A DNA stretch of 42,123 bases, taken from assembly GCA_030532575.1 (NCBI GenBank), contig JAUNKV010000021.1, positions 1 through 42,123 of the forward strand, written 5' to 3'. Positions 1 to 8,486 of the stretch are shown here, one piece after another; the stretch's first letter is position 1, and every line of letters begins with the position of its first letter. Position numbers and translations under genes: made by a program. The notes beneath the pieces were generated by a model. It ran no database searches, was not told the origin of the DNA, and worked only from the letters and a program-made list of their open reading frames with translations. This DNA comes from Propionibacteriaceae bacterium (GTDB lineage Bacteria; Actinomycetota; Actinomycetes; Propionibacteriales; Propionibacteriaceae).

Positions 1-6
1 TACCCC

Positions 7-68
7 CGCTGGTCGAGCCGAGGGCGTTCAGCGCCCGACAGTCGAGACCTCTGGCGCCCGGTGCTGGG
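7..68 (+). repeat. Dispersed GGTCGAG/GTCGAGACC intergenic repeat, copy A
   Basis: This noncoding stretch begins CGCTGGTCGAGCC, continues with GTCGAGACCTCTGGC and ends CCCGGTGCTGGGA. The same word order recurs at 5387-5484, and shorter related copies lie at 120-196, 7471-7503 and 30451-30577. Every copy is intergenic. Related GTCGAG-rich intergenic repeats are common in actinobacterial genomes; the function is unknown. Confidence 0.6.
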
Positions 69-119
69 AGTTGCGCTGAGCGGGGATGGTTGGGGGTCGG
101 GTTCCTGCGCAAGGTCACC

Positions 120-196
120 GGGTCTCGACACGGGTGTTCTCGCAAGCTCGCCCACCCGGCTCGACCAGCGGAGAAGTAGCCCGGCTCGATCAGCGG
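120..196 (-). repeat. Dispersed GTCGAG intergenic repeat, copy B (inverted)
   Basis: Read on the minus strand this has the order CCGCTGGTCGAGCC then GTGTCGAGACCC, the same family as copy A but inverted. A further half unit, CCCGGCTCGATCAGCGG, follows at 180-196. The first 215 bases of the window hold nothing else that I can support as a gene. Confidence 0.55.
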
Positions 197-215
197 AAGA
201 CCCGAGTGGCTGAGG

Positions 216-1436
216 TCAGGACTTCTGACGCCGCTGCCGGGGAACCTGGGCCATGAGGAGGGCGTGCCACCTCAGCTGCTTGCCCTGGGCCGCCAGGGCC
301 GTGCGGTAGCGGTGCCGGGCCGCGATGGAGCGACGCACCTCCTCGGCCACCCGGGAGAGGAACAGCGTGCGGTAGAGCTCGTCGGTCAGGGTGGAAGCGG
401 CGAAGGAGACCCCGGAGAACAGGGCCAGGATCAGGCACACCCGGAACATCGCGTGGTCCATGCCCAGCCGGATGCCGAGCATCGTCAGCGGCTCCGATGG
501 TTTGCCGCTCCACTCCTGGATCAGCTCCGGGGTCAGCGTCACCACACCGACGATGGCGAACATGGTGAAGGTCAGGGCCACGAACACGAAGATCTGCACG
601 GCCTGCACCGCCACCGCGACCAGCACCAGGTTGATCCGCTCCCCGATCCGCAGCCGCGACGGGGAGGGTGTGAGCCCGGCGAAGGGGCTCTGCTCCAGCA
701 GGGCGGCGTGCTCGGCGTCGCTGTCCTCGTCGTCGACCATGTCGATGCTGGTCGGCAGGATCACCAGGAAGGTCAGCACGATCAGGAACAGCCCCAGCGC
801 CGTCATCCGGGTCTTGCTGATGCCCGCGCCGATCTGCCACAGCTCGTTGGTGAAGAAGGCCAGCAGCACCGTGAGCAGCAGCAGCGGCAGGGTGCGGGCG
901 ACGGCGGGCAGGGCCGCCATGATCTCCTTCAGACTGCGCTTGGTGGTCCAGGCGATGATGGCCCCGAAGTCCAACCAGGCCAGCAGCACCGCGCCTGCGA
1001 GCAGCAACAGCCGCTCCCAGAACGCGAAGTGGAAGCCGCTCCCGCCGGGCATGTCCCGGGTGGCGGCGGCCAGGATGGACAGCCCGGCCAGCCAGAGCCC
1101 CCACACCACGATGGTCAGGCCCAGCCGGGCCATCAGGGGGAGGTGACGCTGCACCCAGGCGGTGAGCACGCCGAGTGGGATTGCCAGCAGGGTCAGCAGG
1201 ATGATCCCGGTCAGGGCCAGGGCCACCTCGGGTTGTTCAACCAGGTCCTCGACCGCAATGGCGGTATCCGTGCTGAGGGTCGAGTCCGTCCAGATCGCCG
1301 CGATCCCCCACAGCAGCAGGACCACCAGGATCGCGGTGGTGCGGGGGACGAGCCCGAGCAGTCGCCGCCTGCCGGGCACCATGTGGGGCAGGCCGTTGCG
1401 TCGAAGCCAGTCCTCCAGGACACTCAGTGAAGTCAC
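216..1436 (-). CDS. Polytopic membrane protein of unknown function
   Basis: This encodes 406 residues with about eight hydrophobic segments: near 32-50, 72-95, 105-125, 138-165, 182-203, 211-231, 270-305 and 335-350. A charged acidic loop (VDDEDSDAEHA) lies between the sixth and seventh. The short N-terminal part is cytoplasmic-looking, and the C-terminal tail is basic and Arg-rich (ends RQRRQKS). I recognise no catalytic motif or family. The GTG start at 1436 is favoured because a TAGAAT -10 box lies six bases upstream, suggesting a leaderless mRNA. It lies 21 bp downstream of the beta-helix gene on the same strand but appears to have its own promoter. Membrane location is well supported; the function is not known. 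Confidence 0.8.
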   Translation of the reverse strand: MTSLSVLEDWLRRNGLPHMVPGRRRLLGLVPRTTAILVVLLLWGIAAIWTDSTLSTDTAIAVEDLVEQPEVALALTGIILLTLLAIPLGVLTAWVQRHLPLMARLGLTIVVWGLWLAGLSILAAATRDMPGGSGFHFAFWERLLLLAGAVLLAWLDFGAIIAWTTKRSLKEIMAALPAVARTLPLLLLTVLLAFFTNELWQIGAGISKTRMTALGLFLIVLTFLVILPTSIDMVDDEDSDAEHAALLEQSPFAGLTPSPSRLRIGERINLVLVAVAVQAVQIFVFVALTFTMFAIVGVVTLTPELIQEWSGKPSEPLTMLGIRLGMDHAMFRVCLILALFSGVSFAASTLTDELYRTLFLSRVAEEVRRSIAARHRYRTALAAQGKQLRWHALLMAQVPRQRRQKS

Positions 1437-1442
1437 CGCGGA

Positions 1443-1448
1443 ATTCTA
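1443..1448 (-). promoter_or_regulatory. -10 box TAGAAT for leaderless membrane-protein gene
   Basis: On the minus strand TAGAAT is followed by six bases (TCCGCG) and then the GTG start at 1436. That places the likely transcription start at or within a base or two of the start codon. No convincing -35 hexamer is visible. Confidence 0.5.
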
Positions 1449-1457
1449 CGATCTGGC

Positions 1458-2936
1458 TCACTGCTTCTCGGCGTAGCTGATGCTGGCGGTGCCAACTTTC
1501 GGCAGCGACCCCCGATGCTCGACGATGGGGCTGGTGTAGCCGCTGCCCTTCAGCTGGTTGCCCGAGATGCGGACCCCGATGAGGTTGCCGACGGCAGGCT
1601 TCGTGTCCTCGGGGCCAAGGGTGACCTCGGCACCGAGGTAGAACGGCTGCCCCTGAGTGGCGAGGGTGTTGCCGATGAAGGCCACGCCCCGCAGATCCCC
1701 GGAGCCCCCGGCGAAGTCCACCGGTTTGCCGGTCCCGGGGTGCGTCGTCCGGTTCCCGCTGTAGGAGTGGGGATTCGGGTTGAACCCCCGGGAGACCGCT
1801 GAGCGGCGATCCCAGATGGACTCGGCCGCGGCGACGGCGCTGCCCGCCTTCCCGATCAGAGTGTTGCCCTGGAAGACGGTGTTGTGCGACCCCGTGGCCA
1901 CGTACATGAACCAGCTGGGGCGGGCCTGGCCGGAGGCCACCACCCGGTTGTGGCGGAAGGTGTTGCCCGTGCTGCCCTGGTAGGCCTGCAGCAGCCCCTG
2001 GCCGTGGGCGCGTGAGGTTGTGATCCGGTTGTGCTCCACGATGTTGTTCGACGACCCGTAGGCGAGGTGGACCGCTGAGGACTCGCTGTCGTTGAAGTCG
2101 TTGTTCCGCACGTGGTTGTTGCTGGAGCGGTCCTGCATCGACAGGTTGCGCACGTTGTTGGTCGAGGTGTTCCCGAAGATCTGGCAGCCGGTGGCCCCGG
2201 ACAGCGAGATGCCGTAGTAGCCGCCGTCGATCCGGTTGTCCTCGATGCGGACCTGGGTGGCCTCGTGCTTCGGGGCGGCGACGGTGCCGGTCTCGCGGAA
2301 CCGGTCGTAGACGGCTGCGGGCATCCCGGTGAAACGATCCTCGACGGCGGTGTGGCTGGTCACGGAGATGGCCTGGCTGCCCTCCGTGCTCTTTGTTCCC
2401 TGTGGGCCTGTGACGGTGTTGGTGTGGACATGGACCCGGCGTACCGGGCCGTGGTTCGCCACCACGTCGATGGCCCGGTACCTCGATCCCGTGATCCGAA
2501 GCTTGCTGATTTCGACATCCTCGACGGCGGCCGCCAGCACACCCCGGGTTTCCTTCACCGAGCCGGAGAGGTCGATGCCCACCTCGGTGAGCTTGATCCC
2601 CTTGGAATGGGTGCTGAAGCGGAACACGTTGCCGGGTTTCCCCAGATCGGGGAGCTTCGCGACGATGGTCGCGCCCCGGCCGTCGAAGCTGGTGAGCCCG
2701 AGTTTCAGCTCCAGCTCCGCCGTCGTGGTGTAGCGGGCGCCCGGTCTCAGTCGGACCCCGGTGCGCTGGGCGGCGGCCCGGTCGATGACCTGCTGGATGG
2801 CCGCGGTGTCGTCGCCGCCGCTGGGCGCCACCTCCAGCGCCGGGCCCTGGGCAAGGGCGGAGGACGGCGACAGCAGGGCGGCCAGGAGCAGGGTCAGCGC
2901 CGCGACCACGGCTGTGGCGAGACGAGACGGTTTCAT
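1458..2936 (-). CDS. Secreted right-handed beta-helix (pectate-lyase-fold) protein
   Basis: This encodes 492 residues from ATG 2936, which has a GGAG motif six bases upstream; an in-frame upstream ATG at 2948 is possible. The N-terminus is a classical signal peptide: a basic start (MKPSR), a long hydrophobic core and an Ala-rich cleavage region (SPSSALAQ). The mature part opens with a pectate-lyase-superfamily-like segment (ATIQQ-like DDTAAIQQVIDRAA). It then shows many Asn-rich turns such as NHVRNNDFND, NIVEHNRITTS and NTFRHNRVV, spaced about 20-25 residues apart, typical of parallel beta-helix rungs. Such proteins bind or cleave polysaccharides at the cell surface or outside the cell. I see no unambiguous catalytic triad, so enzymatic activity is uncertain. 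A possible -10 box TAACGT lies at 2970-2975. Confidence 0.82.
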   Translation of the reverse strand: MKPSRLATAVVAALTLLLAALLSPSSALAQGPALEVAPSGGDDTAAIQQVIDRAAAQRTGVRLRPGARYTTTAELELKLGLTSFDGRGATIVAKLPDLGKPGNVFRFSTHSKGIKLTEVGIDLSGSVKETRGVLAAAVEDVEISKLRITGSRYRAIDVVANHGPVRRVHVHTNTVTGPQGTKSTEGSQAISVTSHTAVEDRFTGMPAAVYDRFRETGTVAAPKHEATQVRIEDNRIDGGYYGISLSGATGCQIFGNTSTNNVRNLSMQDRSSNNHVRNNDFNDSESSAVHLAYGSSNNIVEHNRITTSRAHGQGLLQAYQGSTGNTFRHNRVVASGQARPSWFMYVATGSHNTVFQGNTLIGKAGSAVAAAESIWDRRSAVSRGFNPNPHSYSGNRTTHPGTGKPVDFAGGSGDLRGVAFIGNTLATQGQPFYLGAEVTLGPEDTKPAVGNLIGVRISGNQLKGSGYTSPIVEHRGSLPKVGTASISYAEKQ

Positions 2937-3084
2937 CGTGGACTCCATCCGGTCAAGGGAACAGGGGCCACGTTAGTGACGGGGACTGACAATTTTCGAG
3001 GGTCCGGACCAGAAGGCGGACAACGGTCTTGACGTGGGGCGGGTCCCCGGGAGCGCCGCCCGTGTTTTTGGACGGGTCGCAGGA

Positions 3085-3090
3085 TAGATT
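3085..3090 (+). promoter_or_regulatory. -10 box TAGATT for leaderless purL
   Basis: TAGATT is followed by seven bases and then GTG 3098. No Shine-Dalgarno sequence precedes this GTG, so a leaderless transcript is likely. The site also argues against starts further upstream. Confidence 0.45.
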
Positions 3091-3097
3091 TGGCGTC

Positions 3098-5356
3098 GTG
3101 GTAGACACCGTGGCTCATGCAATGGACACCCCCGAGCTGGAACAGCCGTACGCGGCGCTGGGGGTCAAGGACGACGAGTACGCGCGCATCCGTGAAATCC
3201 TCGGCCGCCGCCCCACCGCGGCGGAGCTGGCGATGTACTCGGTGATGTGGTCGGAGCACTGCTCCTACAAGTCGTCGAAGATCCATCTCAAGCGCTTCGG
3301 GGAGCTGAGCCAGGACACCCCGCGCGGCCCGCTGCTGGCGGGCATCGGGGAGAACGCCGGGGTGGTGGACATCGGCCAGGGCTACGCCGTCACCTTCAAG
3401 GCGGAGTCCCACAACCACCCGAGCTTCGTCGAGCCCTACCAGGGGGCGGCCACCGGGGTGGGGGGCATCGTGCGGGACATCCTCGCGATGGGGGCGCGCC
3501 CCGTCGGGGTGATGGACTCGCTGCGGTTCGGGCCGCTCGGTGCCGACGACACCCGCCGCGTGCTCCCCGGGGTCGTGGCCGGGGTCGGGGGCTACGGCAA
3601 CTGCCTGGGCCTGCCCAACATCGGCGGCGAGGTGCAGTTCCACCAGAGCTATGCGTCCAATCCGCTGGTCAACGCCCTGTGCGTGGGGGTGCTGCGGCAC
3701 GAGGACCTGCACCGGGCGTTCGCCTCCGGGGTGGGCAACAAGGTGATCCTGTTCGGCGCGGCCACGGGCGGCGACGGCATCGGCGGGGCCTCCATCCTGG
3801 CCTCGGAGACCTTCGACGAGGACGGGCCCGCGAAGCGGCCGAGCGTGCAGGTGGGCGATCCGTTCATGGAGAAGCTGCTGATCGAGTGCACGCTGGAGCT
3901 GTTCCGGGCAGGGATCATCCAGGGCATCCAGGACTTCGGGGCGGCGGGCATCTCGTGTGCCACCTCCGAGCTGGCCTCGGCGGGCGACGGCGGCATGTCG
4001 GTGGAGCTGGATCTCGTGCCACTGCGGGACCCGAACCTGGCCCCTGAGGAAATCCTCATGAGCGAGTCCCAGGAGCGCATGATGGCGGTGGTCAAGCCGT
4101 CGGACGTCGAGCAGTTCATGGCGATCTGCGCGAAGTGGGACGTGGCGGCCACGATCATCGGGGAGGTCACCGACGGCGAGCGGCTGGTCATCCACTGGCA
4201 CGGCCAGTGCATCGTCGATGTCGATCCCAGGACCGTCGCCCACGACGGCCCCAGCTACGACCGTCCGCAGCAGGAGCCCGCCTGGCTGTACGGGGTGAAT
4301 GCGGATCGCGCCGAGGACCTGCCCCGTGACAACACCCCTGACGGCGTCGTCGCGGCCCTCAAGGCGGTGCTGGCCCACGGGAACATCGCGGACAAGTCAT
4401 GGATCACCGACCAGTACGACCGCTACGTGCGGGGCAATTCCATCCTGGCGCAGCCGGAGGATGCGGGGATGATCCGCATCGACGAGGAGACCGGGCTGGG
4501 GATCGCGCTGGCGTTGGATGCGAACTCCCGCTTCACCTACCTGAATCCGTACCTCGGGGCGCAGCTGTCGCTGATGGAGGCGTACCGGAACGTCGCGGTG
4601 ACCGGGGCGGAGCCGGTGGCGGTCACGGACTGCCTGAACTTCGGGTCGCCGGAGGACCCGGAGGTGATGTGGAGCTTCGTCGAGGCCATCAAGGGGCTGG
4701 TCGATGCCTGCAAGGAGCTGGGCATCCCGGTGACGGGCGGCAACGTGTCGCTGTACAACCAGACCGGCACCACTCCGATCCTGCCCACCCCCACCATCGG
4801 GGTGATGGGGGTCATTGACGACGTGGCGAAGCGGATTCGCTCCGGCTTCACCCGGCCCGGGGATGGGATCTGGCTGCTGGGGGCCACCGGTGAGGAGCTG
4901 TCCGGCTCGATCTGGGCCGACGCGGTGCACGGTGGGCACCTGGGCGGCACCCCGCCGAAGGTGGACCTGAGGGCGGAGCGGGAGCTGGCCCACGTGCTGC
5001 GGTTCGCGGCCCGGGAGGGGCTGGTCTGCTCGGCTCACGACCTGAGCGAGGGCGGGCTCGCCGTCGCGCTGGTGGAGTCGGCGCTCCAGGGCGGCCACGG
5101 GTTCCGCATCGGCCTGGCGGGTCAGGACCCGACGGTGGCGCTGTTCTCCGAGTCGGCGTCGCGGGCGGTGGTGAGCCTGCCGGAGTCGTCGGTGGAGCGG
5201 ATGGTCAGCGTCGCGGAGGAGCACGGGGTGCCGCTGGTGCGGATCGGCGAGGTGCTTGCCGAGCCACAGGCCCAGGTCGCAGGGTTGTTCGACCTGCCCC
5301 TGGCGGAGCTGCGGACCATCTGGGCGGCCCCGATCCCCGAGGCCATGAAGCACTGA
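3098..5356 (+). CDS. purL: Phosphoribosylformylglycinamidine synthase subunit PurL
   Basis: PurL converts FGAR, ATP and glutamine-derived ammonia to FGAM in de novo purine synthesis, and acts with PurS and the glutaminase PurQ. The product is 752 residues from GTG 3098, matching the small bacterial PurL type, which lacks a fused glutaminase. Signature segments are [16 protein letters not shown] near the N-terminus, [19 protein letters not shown] (ATP/FGAR site), [10 protein letters not shown] in the second half and [10 protein letters not shown] near the C-terminus, in the usual duplicated AIRS-like arrangement. The start is chosen because of the leaderless -10 box; ATG 3122 is an alternative that would lose eight residues, and the open frame extends back to 3029. 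purS and purQ are not next to it in this window, so the gene stands alone here. Confidence 0.96.
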   Translation: MVDTVAHAMDTPELEQPYAALGVKDDEYARIREILGRRPTAAELAMYSVMWSEHCSYKSSKIHLKRFGELSQDTPRGPLLAGIGENAGVVDIGQGYAVTFKAESHNHPSFVEPYQGAATGVGGIVRDILAMGARPVGVMDSLRFGPLGADDTRRVLPGVVAGVGGYGNCLGLPNIGGEVQFHQSYASNPLVNALCVGVLRHEDLHRAFASGVGNKVILFGAATGGDGIGGASILASETFDEDGPAKRPSVQVGDPFMEKLLIECTLELFRAGIIQGIQDFGAAGISCATSELASAGDGGMSVELDLVPLRDPNLAPEEILMSESQERMMAVVKPSDVEQFMAICAKWDVAATIIGEVTDGERLVIHWHGQCIVDVDPRTVAHDGPSYDRPQQEPAWLYGVNADRAEDLPRDNTPDGVVAALKAVLAHGNIADKSWITDQYDRYVRGNSILAQPEDAGMIRIDEETGLGIALALDANSRFTYLNPYLGAQLSLMEAYRNVAVTGAEPVAVTDCLNFGSPEDPEVMWSFVEAIKGLVDACKELGIPVTGGNVSLYNQTGTTPILPTPTIGVMGVIDDVAKRIRSGFTRPGDGIWLLGATGEELSGSIWADAVHGGHLGGTPPKVDLRAERELAHVLRFAAREGLVCSAHDLSEGGLAVALVESALQGGHGFRIGLAGQDPTVALFSESASRAVVSLPESSVERMVSVAEEHGVPLVRIGEVLAEPQAQVAGLFDLPLAELRTIWAAPIPEAMKH

Positions 5357-5386
5357 GGGGGCTCTGCGCCCTCCTGCCGTTTTCGC

Positions 5387-5484
5387 CGCTGGTCGGGTCG
5401 GGCTTTTTCTCCGTTGGTCGAGCCGGGTTCCCGATGCGTCAGCGAGGGAACCCGTGTCGAGACCTCTGGCACCCGGTGCTGGGA
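5387..5484 (+). repeat. Dispersed GTCGAG intergenic repeat, copy C, with hairpin
   Basis: The repeat runs CGCTGGTCGGGTCGG, then TTGGTCGAGCCGG, GTGTCGAGACCTCTGGC and CCCGGTGCTGGGA, matching copy A at the downstream end. Inside it GGGTTCCC (5425-5432) and GGGAACCC (5446-5453) form a perfect 8-bp stem with a 13-base loop. It lies just after purL and could terminate transcription as well as being a repeat. Confidence 0.6.
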
Positions 5485-5522
5485 ACCAATCCCGGGCAGA
5501 GAGAATTGTCGGTCCTGACTGA

Positions 5523-5528
5523 TAGCTT
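5523..5528 (+). promoter_or_regulatory. -10 box TAGCTT for leaderless DUF4132 gene
   Basis: TAGCTT is followed by six bases (TCGGGC) and then ATG 5535. There is no Shine-Dalgarno sequence, which fits a leaderless mRNA. Confidence 0.5.
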
Positions 5529-5534
5529 TCGGGC

Positions 5535-7436
5535 ATGGTTGATCTGCTTGCCCGTCCGTCATCGACGCCGTCGTACTCCCGATGGGTCGCCAAGTTCGTG
5601 GCGGTGCAGCAGCGCCTCGAGAAGAGCGGGGTCTATCCGCCCGGGGCCAGGCCACGTGAGGTGGACTGGCGGCTCAAGGAGGCTGCGGGCAGCTGGGCGG
5701 CAGCGATGTTCTGCCTCCTTGCCTGGCATGGTGACGAGGTGCTGGCCGACATCGAGCGGGCGTTGGGGGACCGCGCCAGCAACGAGGATGCGACGAGGCT
5801 GTTGGCCGGGATCGGCACTCGGGCCAGCCAAGATGTACTGCTGCGGAACCTCGATCACTTCCGGGTGCGGGATGCGGTGATCGCCAATGCCAGGCGCTGG
5901 CCCGTCGACACCCTGGAGTCGCTGCTGGCGGTCGGGTCCCGGCGGGGGCAGCGCACCGCCGACCTGTTCCAGCTGCTCGCGTGGCGGCACCCCGAGTGGG
6001 TGGAGGCCCTGCGCGCCGTGGGCGACGACCCAGCCGTCGAGCGGCTGCTGACCCCGGAGCCCGGCCAGGATGCCGAGCCGGGCGAGTGGGAGTCGCTGCC
6101 GAATCCGCCGGAGGGGACGACGGCGCCCGCGTGGCTGAACCCGTACCGTCTGCCGCGGCTGGTGCTGCCCTCAGGGAGGGTGCTGCCGATGGTGGAGGTG
6201 CAGCGCGTGGTGCGTTGCCTCATCTCCGGGGAGACCGTTGCACTGTTCACCGCGGAGAGCTGGGCGGCCTTCCTCGCCGACCTGCTGGAGCAGTGGCTGG
6301 CCCAGGGCGGCCGGGGTGACGGCTGGGTGGTCACGGCTCAGGCGGCGGGTGCGGATGTGAACGCCCGGGTGCTGATGAAGGCGATCCGGTGGTTTCGGGG
6401 GAGGCTGCACCGCGTCGCTGCCTACGAGGCGATGGCGTGCCTGGTGCAGCTCGGCACGCAGGGGGCGCTCATGGGGTTGGGGGAGCTGGCCCAGCAGGAG
6501 CGTTGGAATGACCTCAAGGAGCGGGCCGAGGTCGCGCTGGAGGGGATCGCGGCTGAGCGGGACATCAGCGTGGCGGAGCTGGAGGATGTCTCGGTGCCGG
6601 ACCTCGGACTCGGTGCAGATGGGCGGATGGCACTGGATTTCGGGCCGCGAAGCTTCCAGGTGCGGGTCGGTCACGATCTGACGGCCCGGGTCAGTGATGC
6701 CTCGGGGAGGACGTTGCGTTCGCTGCCCCGGGTCGGGGCCAAGGACGATCCCGCCAAGGCCCTGGTAGCCACGGCGGAGTTCCGGGAGCTGAAGAAGCAG
6801 CTCACCGCGGTGCTGCGCATCCAGGGCGCTCGGATGGAGGCCGCGATGAGCAGCCGACGTTCCTGGTCGGGGGAGCAGTTCCGGCAGGTGTTCCTCGCCC
6901 ATCCAGTGATGCGTTGCGTGGCGCACCGGCTGCTCTGGTCCATCGACGCAGTACACACCTTCCGCGTCGATGAGGACTTCCAGCCGGTGGACCGGGCCGA
7001 GAACCCGGTCCAGCTGCCAGCAGGGCCGTGCATCCAGCTGGCCCATCCGATGGAGGTGGAGCTGGATCAGTGGGCTCCGGTACTGGCCGACCATGAGATC
7101 ATCACCCTCGTCGAGCAGGTCGGACGCGGGGTGTACCGGGAGTTGCCGGACTGGTCGGGGGAGTGGGTCTCGGTGGGTGCGCTGCAGGGTCTGGTGGCGC
7201 ACGGCTGGCAGCGGCAGATCGACGGCGGGCTGGTCGTCGGGCTGAGCCGCAAAGTGGGAACTGGTCATGTGAGGCTGGGGTTCGAGTGCGACGACTGGTA
7301 CATCGCGGCCCCGCCGCCGAAGGAACCGGCCTGCCGAACCGAGGCCGTCATCGAGGGCGACCGGGCCACGATGGACCCGCTCACCTTGAGCGAGGCCTTG
7401 AGAGACTTGGCAAGGCTGCCCTGGCGGGACCGCTGA
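5535..7436 (+). CDS. DUF4132 domain-containing protein
   Basis: This encodes 633 residues without a signal peptide or membrane segments, so it is probably cytoplasmic. The N-terminal 330 or so residues are helical and repeat-like (ARRWPVDTLESLLAVG, CLVQLGTQGALMGLGELAQ), resembling HEAT-like scaffolds. The C-terminal 300 residues carry what I recognise as a DUF4132 domain: FRELKKQLTAVLRIQGARMEAAM, RSWSGEQFRQVFLAHPVMR, HRLLWS, and an ending with HPMEVELDQWAPVLADHEII. Proteins with this domain often occur with WGR-type or MolR-like proteins; no biochemical function is established. Here it stands alone between purL and a toxin-antitoxin pair, with its own probable leaderless promoter. The domain call is from motif memory and not from a search. 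Confidence 0.8.
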   Translation: MVDLLARPSSTPSYSRWVAKFVAVQQRLEKSGVYPPGARPREVDWRLKEAAGSWAAAMFCLLAWHGDEVLADIERALGDRASNEDATRLLAGIGTRASQDVLLRNLDHFRVRDAVIANARRWPVDTLESLLAVGSRRGQRTADLFQLLAWRHPEWVEALRAVGDDPAVERLLTPEPGQDAEPGEWESLPNPPEGTTAPAWLNPYRLPRLVLPSGRVLPMVEVQRVVRCLISGETVALFTAESWAAFLADLLEQWLAQGGRGDGWVVTAQAAGADVNARVLMKAIRWFRGRLHRVAAYEAMACLVQLGTQGALMGLGELAQQERWNDLKERAEVALEGIAAERDISVAELEDVSVPDLGLGADGRMALDFGPRSFQVRVGHDLTARVSDASGRTLRSLPRVGAKDDPAKALVATAEFRELKKQLTAVLRIQGARMEAAMSSRRSWSGEQFRQVFLAHPVMRCVAHRLLWSIDAVHTFRVDEDFQPVDRAENPVQLPAGPCIQLAHPMEVELDQWAPVLADHEIITLVEQVGRGVYRELPDWSGEWVSVGALQGLVAHGWQRQIDGGLVVGLSRKVGTGHVRLGFECDDWYIAAPPPKEPACRTEAVIEGDRATMDPLTLSEALRDLARLPWRDR

Positions 7437-7470
7437 GTGGCCGGGCCAGGTGACGATGTGCAGGAGCTTG

Positions 7471-7503
7471 CCCCGGGTCTCGACACCCCGACTCGACCAG
7501 CTG
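7471..7503 (-). repeat. Dispersed GTCGAG intergenic repeat, short copy D
   Basis: The sequence CCCGGGTCTCGACACC then GACTCGACCAGCTG is an inverted, shortened copy of the same family seen at 7-68 and 5387-5484. It follows the DUF4132 stop codon. Confidence 0.45.
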
Positions 7504-7513
7504 AAAAGGCTTG

Positions 7514-7545
7514 GACAACGCTCTGAGCCAGCCAGGCTCGTTGTC
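7514..7545. terminator. Possible hairpin downstream of DUF4132 gene
   Basis: GACAAC (7514-7519) and GAGCC (7525-7529) can pair with GGCTC (7535-7539) and GTTGTC (7540-7545), leaving a five-base bulge on one side. There is no T tract. It could be a terminator or chance complementarity. Confidence 0.3.
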
Positions 7546-7568
7546 ACTCTGTCCGAAGCATGGACGGG

Positions 7569-7733
7569 TAAGAGGGTGCGCGGATAGGAGGGGTCGTCGC
7601 GAGGATCGTCATGGTGGGTTCCTGGCAAGGCGGACGACGAAGATCGCACTGGGGGTGCGTTCGAGGAGTTCAACGCAGCCAGGGGGTCACCAGGGCGACC
7701 GCAGTAGATTCCGCCTATTCGCGCACCCTCTAA
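7569..7733. mobile_element. MITE-like element with terminal inverted repeats and TAA duplication
   Basis: The left end GAGGGTGCGCGGATAGG (7572-7588) and the right end CCTATTCGCGCACCCTC (7714-7730) are inverted repeats matching at 16 of 17 positions. Each is flanked by TAA (7569-7571 and 7731-7733), which looks like a 3-bp target duplication. The 159-bp interior has no transposase gene, so this would be a nonautonomous element or deletion remnant. Termini of this look with TNA-type duplications occur in part of the IS5/ISL2 group, but I cannot assign the family. The right end supplies part of the stop codon of the neighbouring vapC gene. Confidence 0.6.
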
Positions 7734-8122
7734 ATCACTTCAACCTCCGAGATCGTGCGAGGGAAGTCCTTCATGTTGTTGGTGAGGAATGCGTCGGCTC
7801 CGGCCTCGACGGCGGTGGCCAAGTGGACAGAGTCGGCTGCCCGAAGTCCGTATTTCACCCCGAGAACCAAGGCCAGATTTGCCGTTGGCTCAGTGCAGGG
7901 CAGAAGGGCAAGGCGGCTCAGCAAACCTGCCAGGACATCAAGCTCTTCGGTTGAGCCCTGGCGCATGGGTTTGGTCAGTATTTCGGGCAGGAGCAGCACG
8001 GAGCCAACTCCGGCCTGGCCAGTTGGAGATGCGAAGAGCTTGGCGACGAGCTCGCCCAGATGATGCTCTGGCGAGGCAGCGTAGATCAAGACGTCCGAGT
8101 CGAACGCGATGAGTGGGGTCAC
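7730..8122 (-). CDS. vapC: PIN-domain ribonuclease toxin (VapC family)
   Basis: VapC toxins are Mg-dependent ribonucleases that block translation until neutralised by the antitoxin. The 130-residue product has the PIN pattern: AFDSDVLIY at the N-terminus (D8, D10), E47 in LLPEILTKP, and D97 in LRAADSVHLATAVE. The last motif is FLTNNMKDF, where the usual fourth acidic residue (TND) is Asn116. D110 or D119 might substitute, or activity may be reduced. The gene follows the antitoxin with a 4-bp overlap (8119-8122). Its TAG stop straddles the end of the MITE-like element: the final G (minus strand) belongs to the element. The reading frame may therefore have been shortened by the insertion, although 130 residues is a normal VapC length. 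Confidence 0.85.
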   Translation of the reverse strand: MTPLIAFDSDVLIYAASPEHHLGELVAKLFASPTGQAGVGSVLLLPEILTKPMRQGSTEELDVLAGLLSRLALLPCTEPTANLALVLGVKYGLRAADSVHLATAVEAGADAFLTNNMKDFPRTISEVEVI

Positions 8123-8403
8123 CGGGCTGAACGCTCCGCCCGTATCTCGGCGACGAGTTCGTCAGCACGCTCGGGGGAGAGCCCCTGAGCTGGGATGGGT
8201 TTGGTGCGTGCCTGGTTGAGCAGCGAGGCAATCTGGTCGGTCGACCACGCAGATGCGGCGCGGCGCGCGCTGAGGGCGCTCGGATGCACCAACACGGCTG
8301 CCACCTTGCCGTGCTTGGTGATCTCAACCTGCTCGCCCGCTTCGACCCGAGCCAGTTGCTCGGCGAAAGTCTGACGGGCGATTTCCATCGGAACCGTGGG
8401 CAT
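8119..8403 (-). CDS. Phd/YefM-family antitoxin
   Basis: This encodes 94 residues. The N-terminus MPTVPMEIARQTFAEQLARVEAGEQVEITKHGKVAAVLV (quoted in parts: ARQTFAEQLARVEAGE, then ITKHGKVAAVLVHPS) is the classic Phd/YefM DNA-binding fold. In it two beta strands and a helix make a dimer that binds the operon operator. The variable C-terminal half (from about 55 onward) should wrap the toxin. The gene lies first in a two-gene operon with vapC, with overlapping stop and start. Autorepression is expected for the family. A TAGACT box six bases before ATG 8403 suggests a leaderless transcript. Confidence 0.87.
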   Translation of the reverse strand: MPTVPMEIARQTFAEQLARVEAGEQVEITKHGKVAAVLVHPSALSARRAASAWSTDQIASLLNQARTKPIPAQGLSPERADELVAEIRAERSAR

Positions 8404-8409
8404 GTGAGA

Positions 8410-8415
8410 AGTCTA
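8410..8415 (-). promoter_or_regulatory. -10 box TAGACT for leaderless toxin-antitoxin operon
   Basis: On the minus strand TAGACT is followed by six bases (TCTCAC) and then ATG 8403. No ribosome binding site is visible before the ATG. Confidence 0.5.
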
Positions 8416-8486
8416 CTCTGCTGGTGCGAATCCCGGTGACGAGTTGACGCAGTGACAGCCCGGATGGGGCCGTTCTCATCAATGGG

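Noticed and set aside
2933-4378. A 481-codon minus-strand frame opposite purL
   Set aside because: purL is certain; the opposite frame is His/Arg/Pro-rich antisense shadow without motifs.
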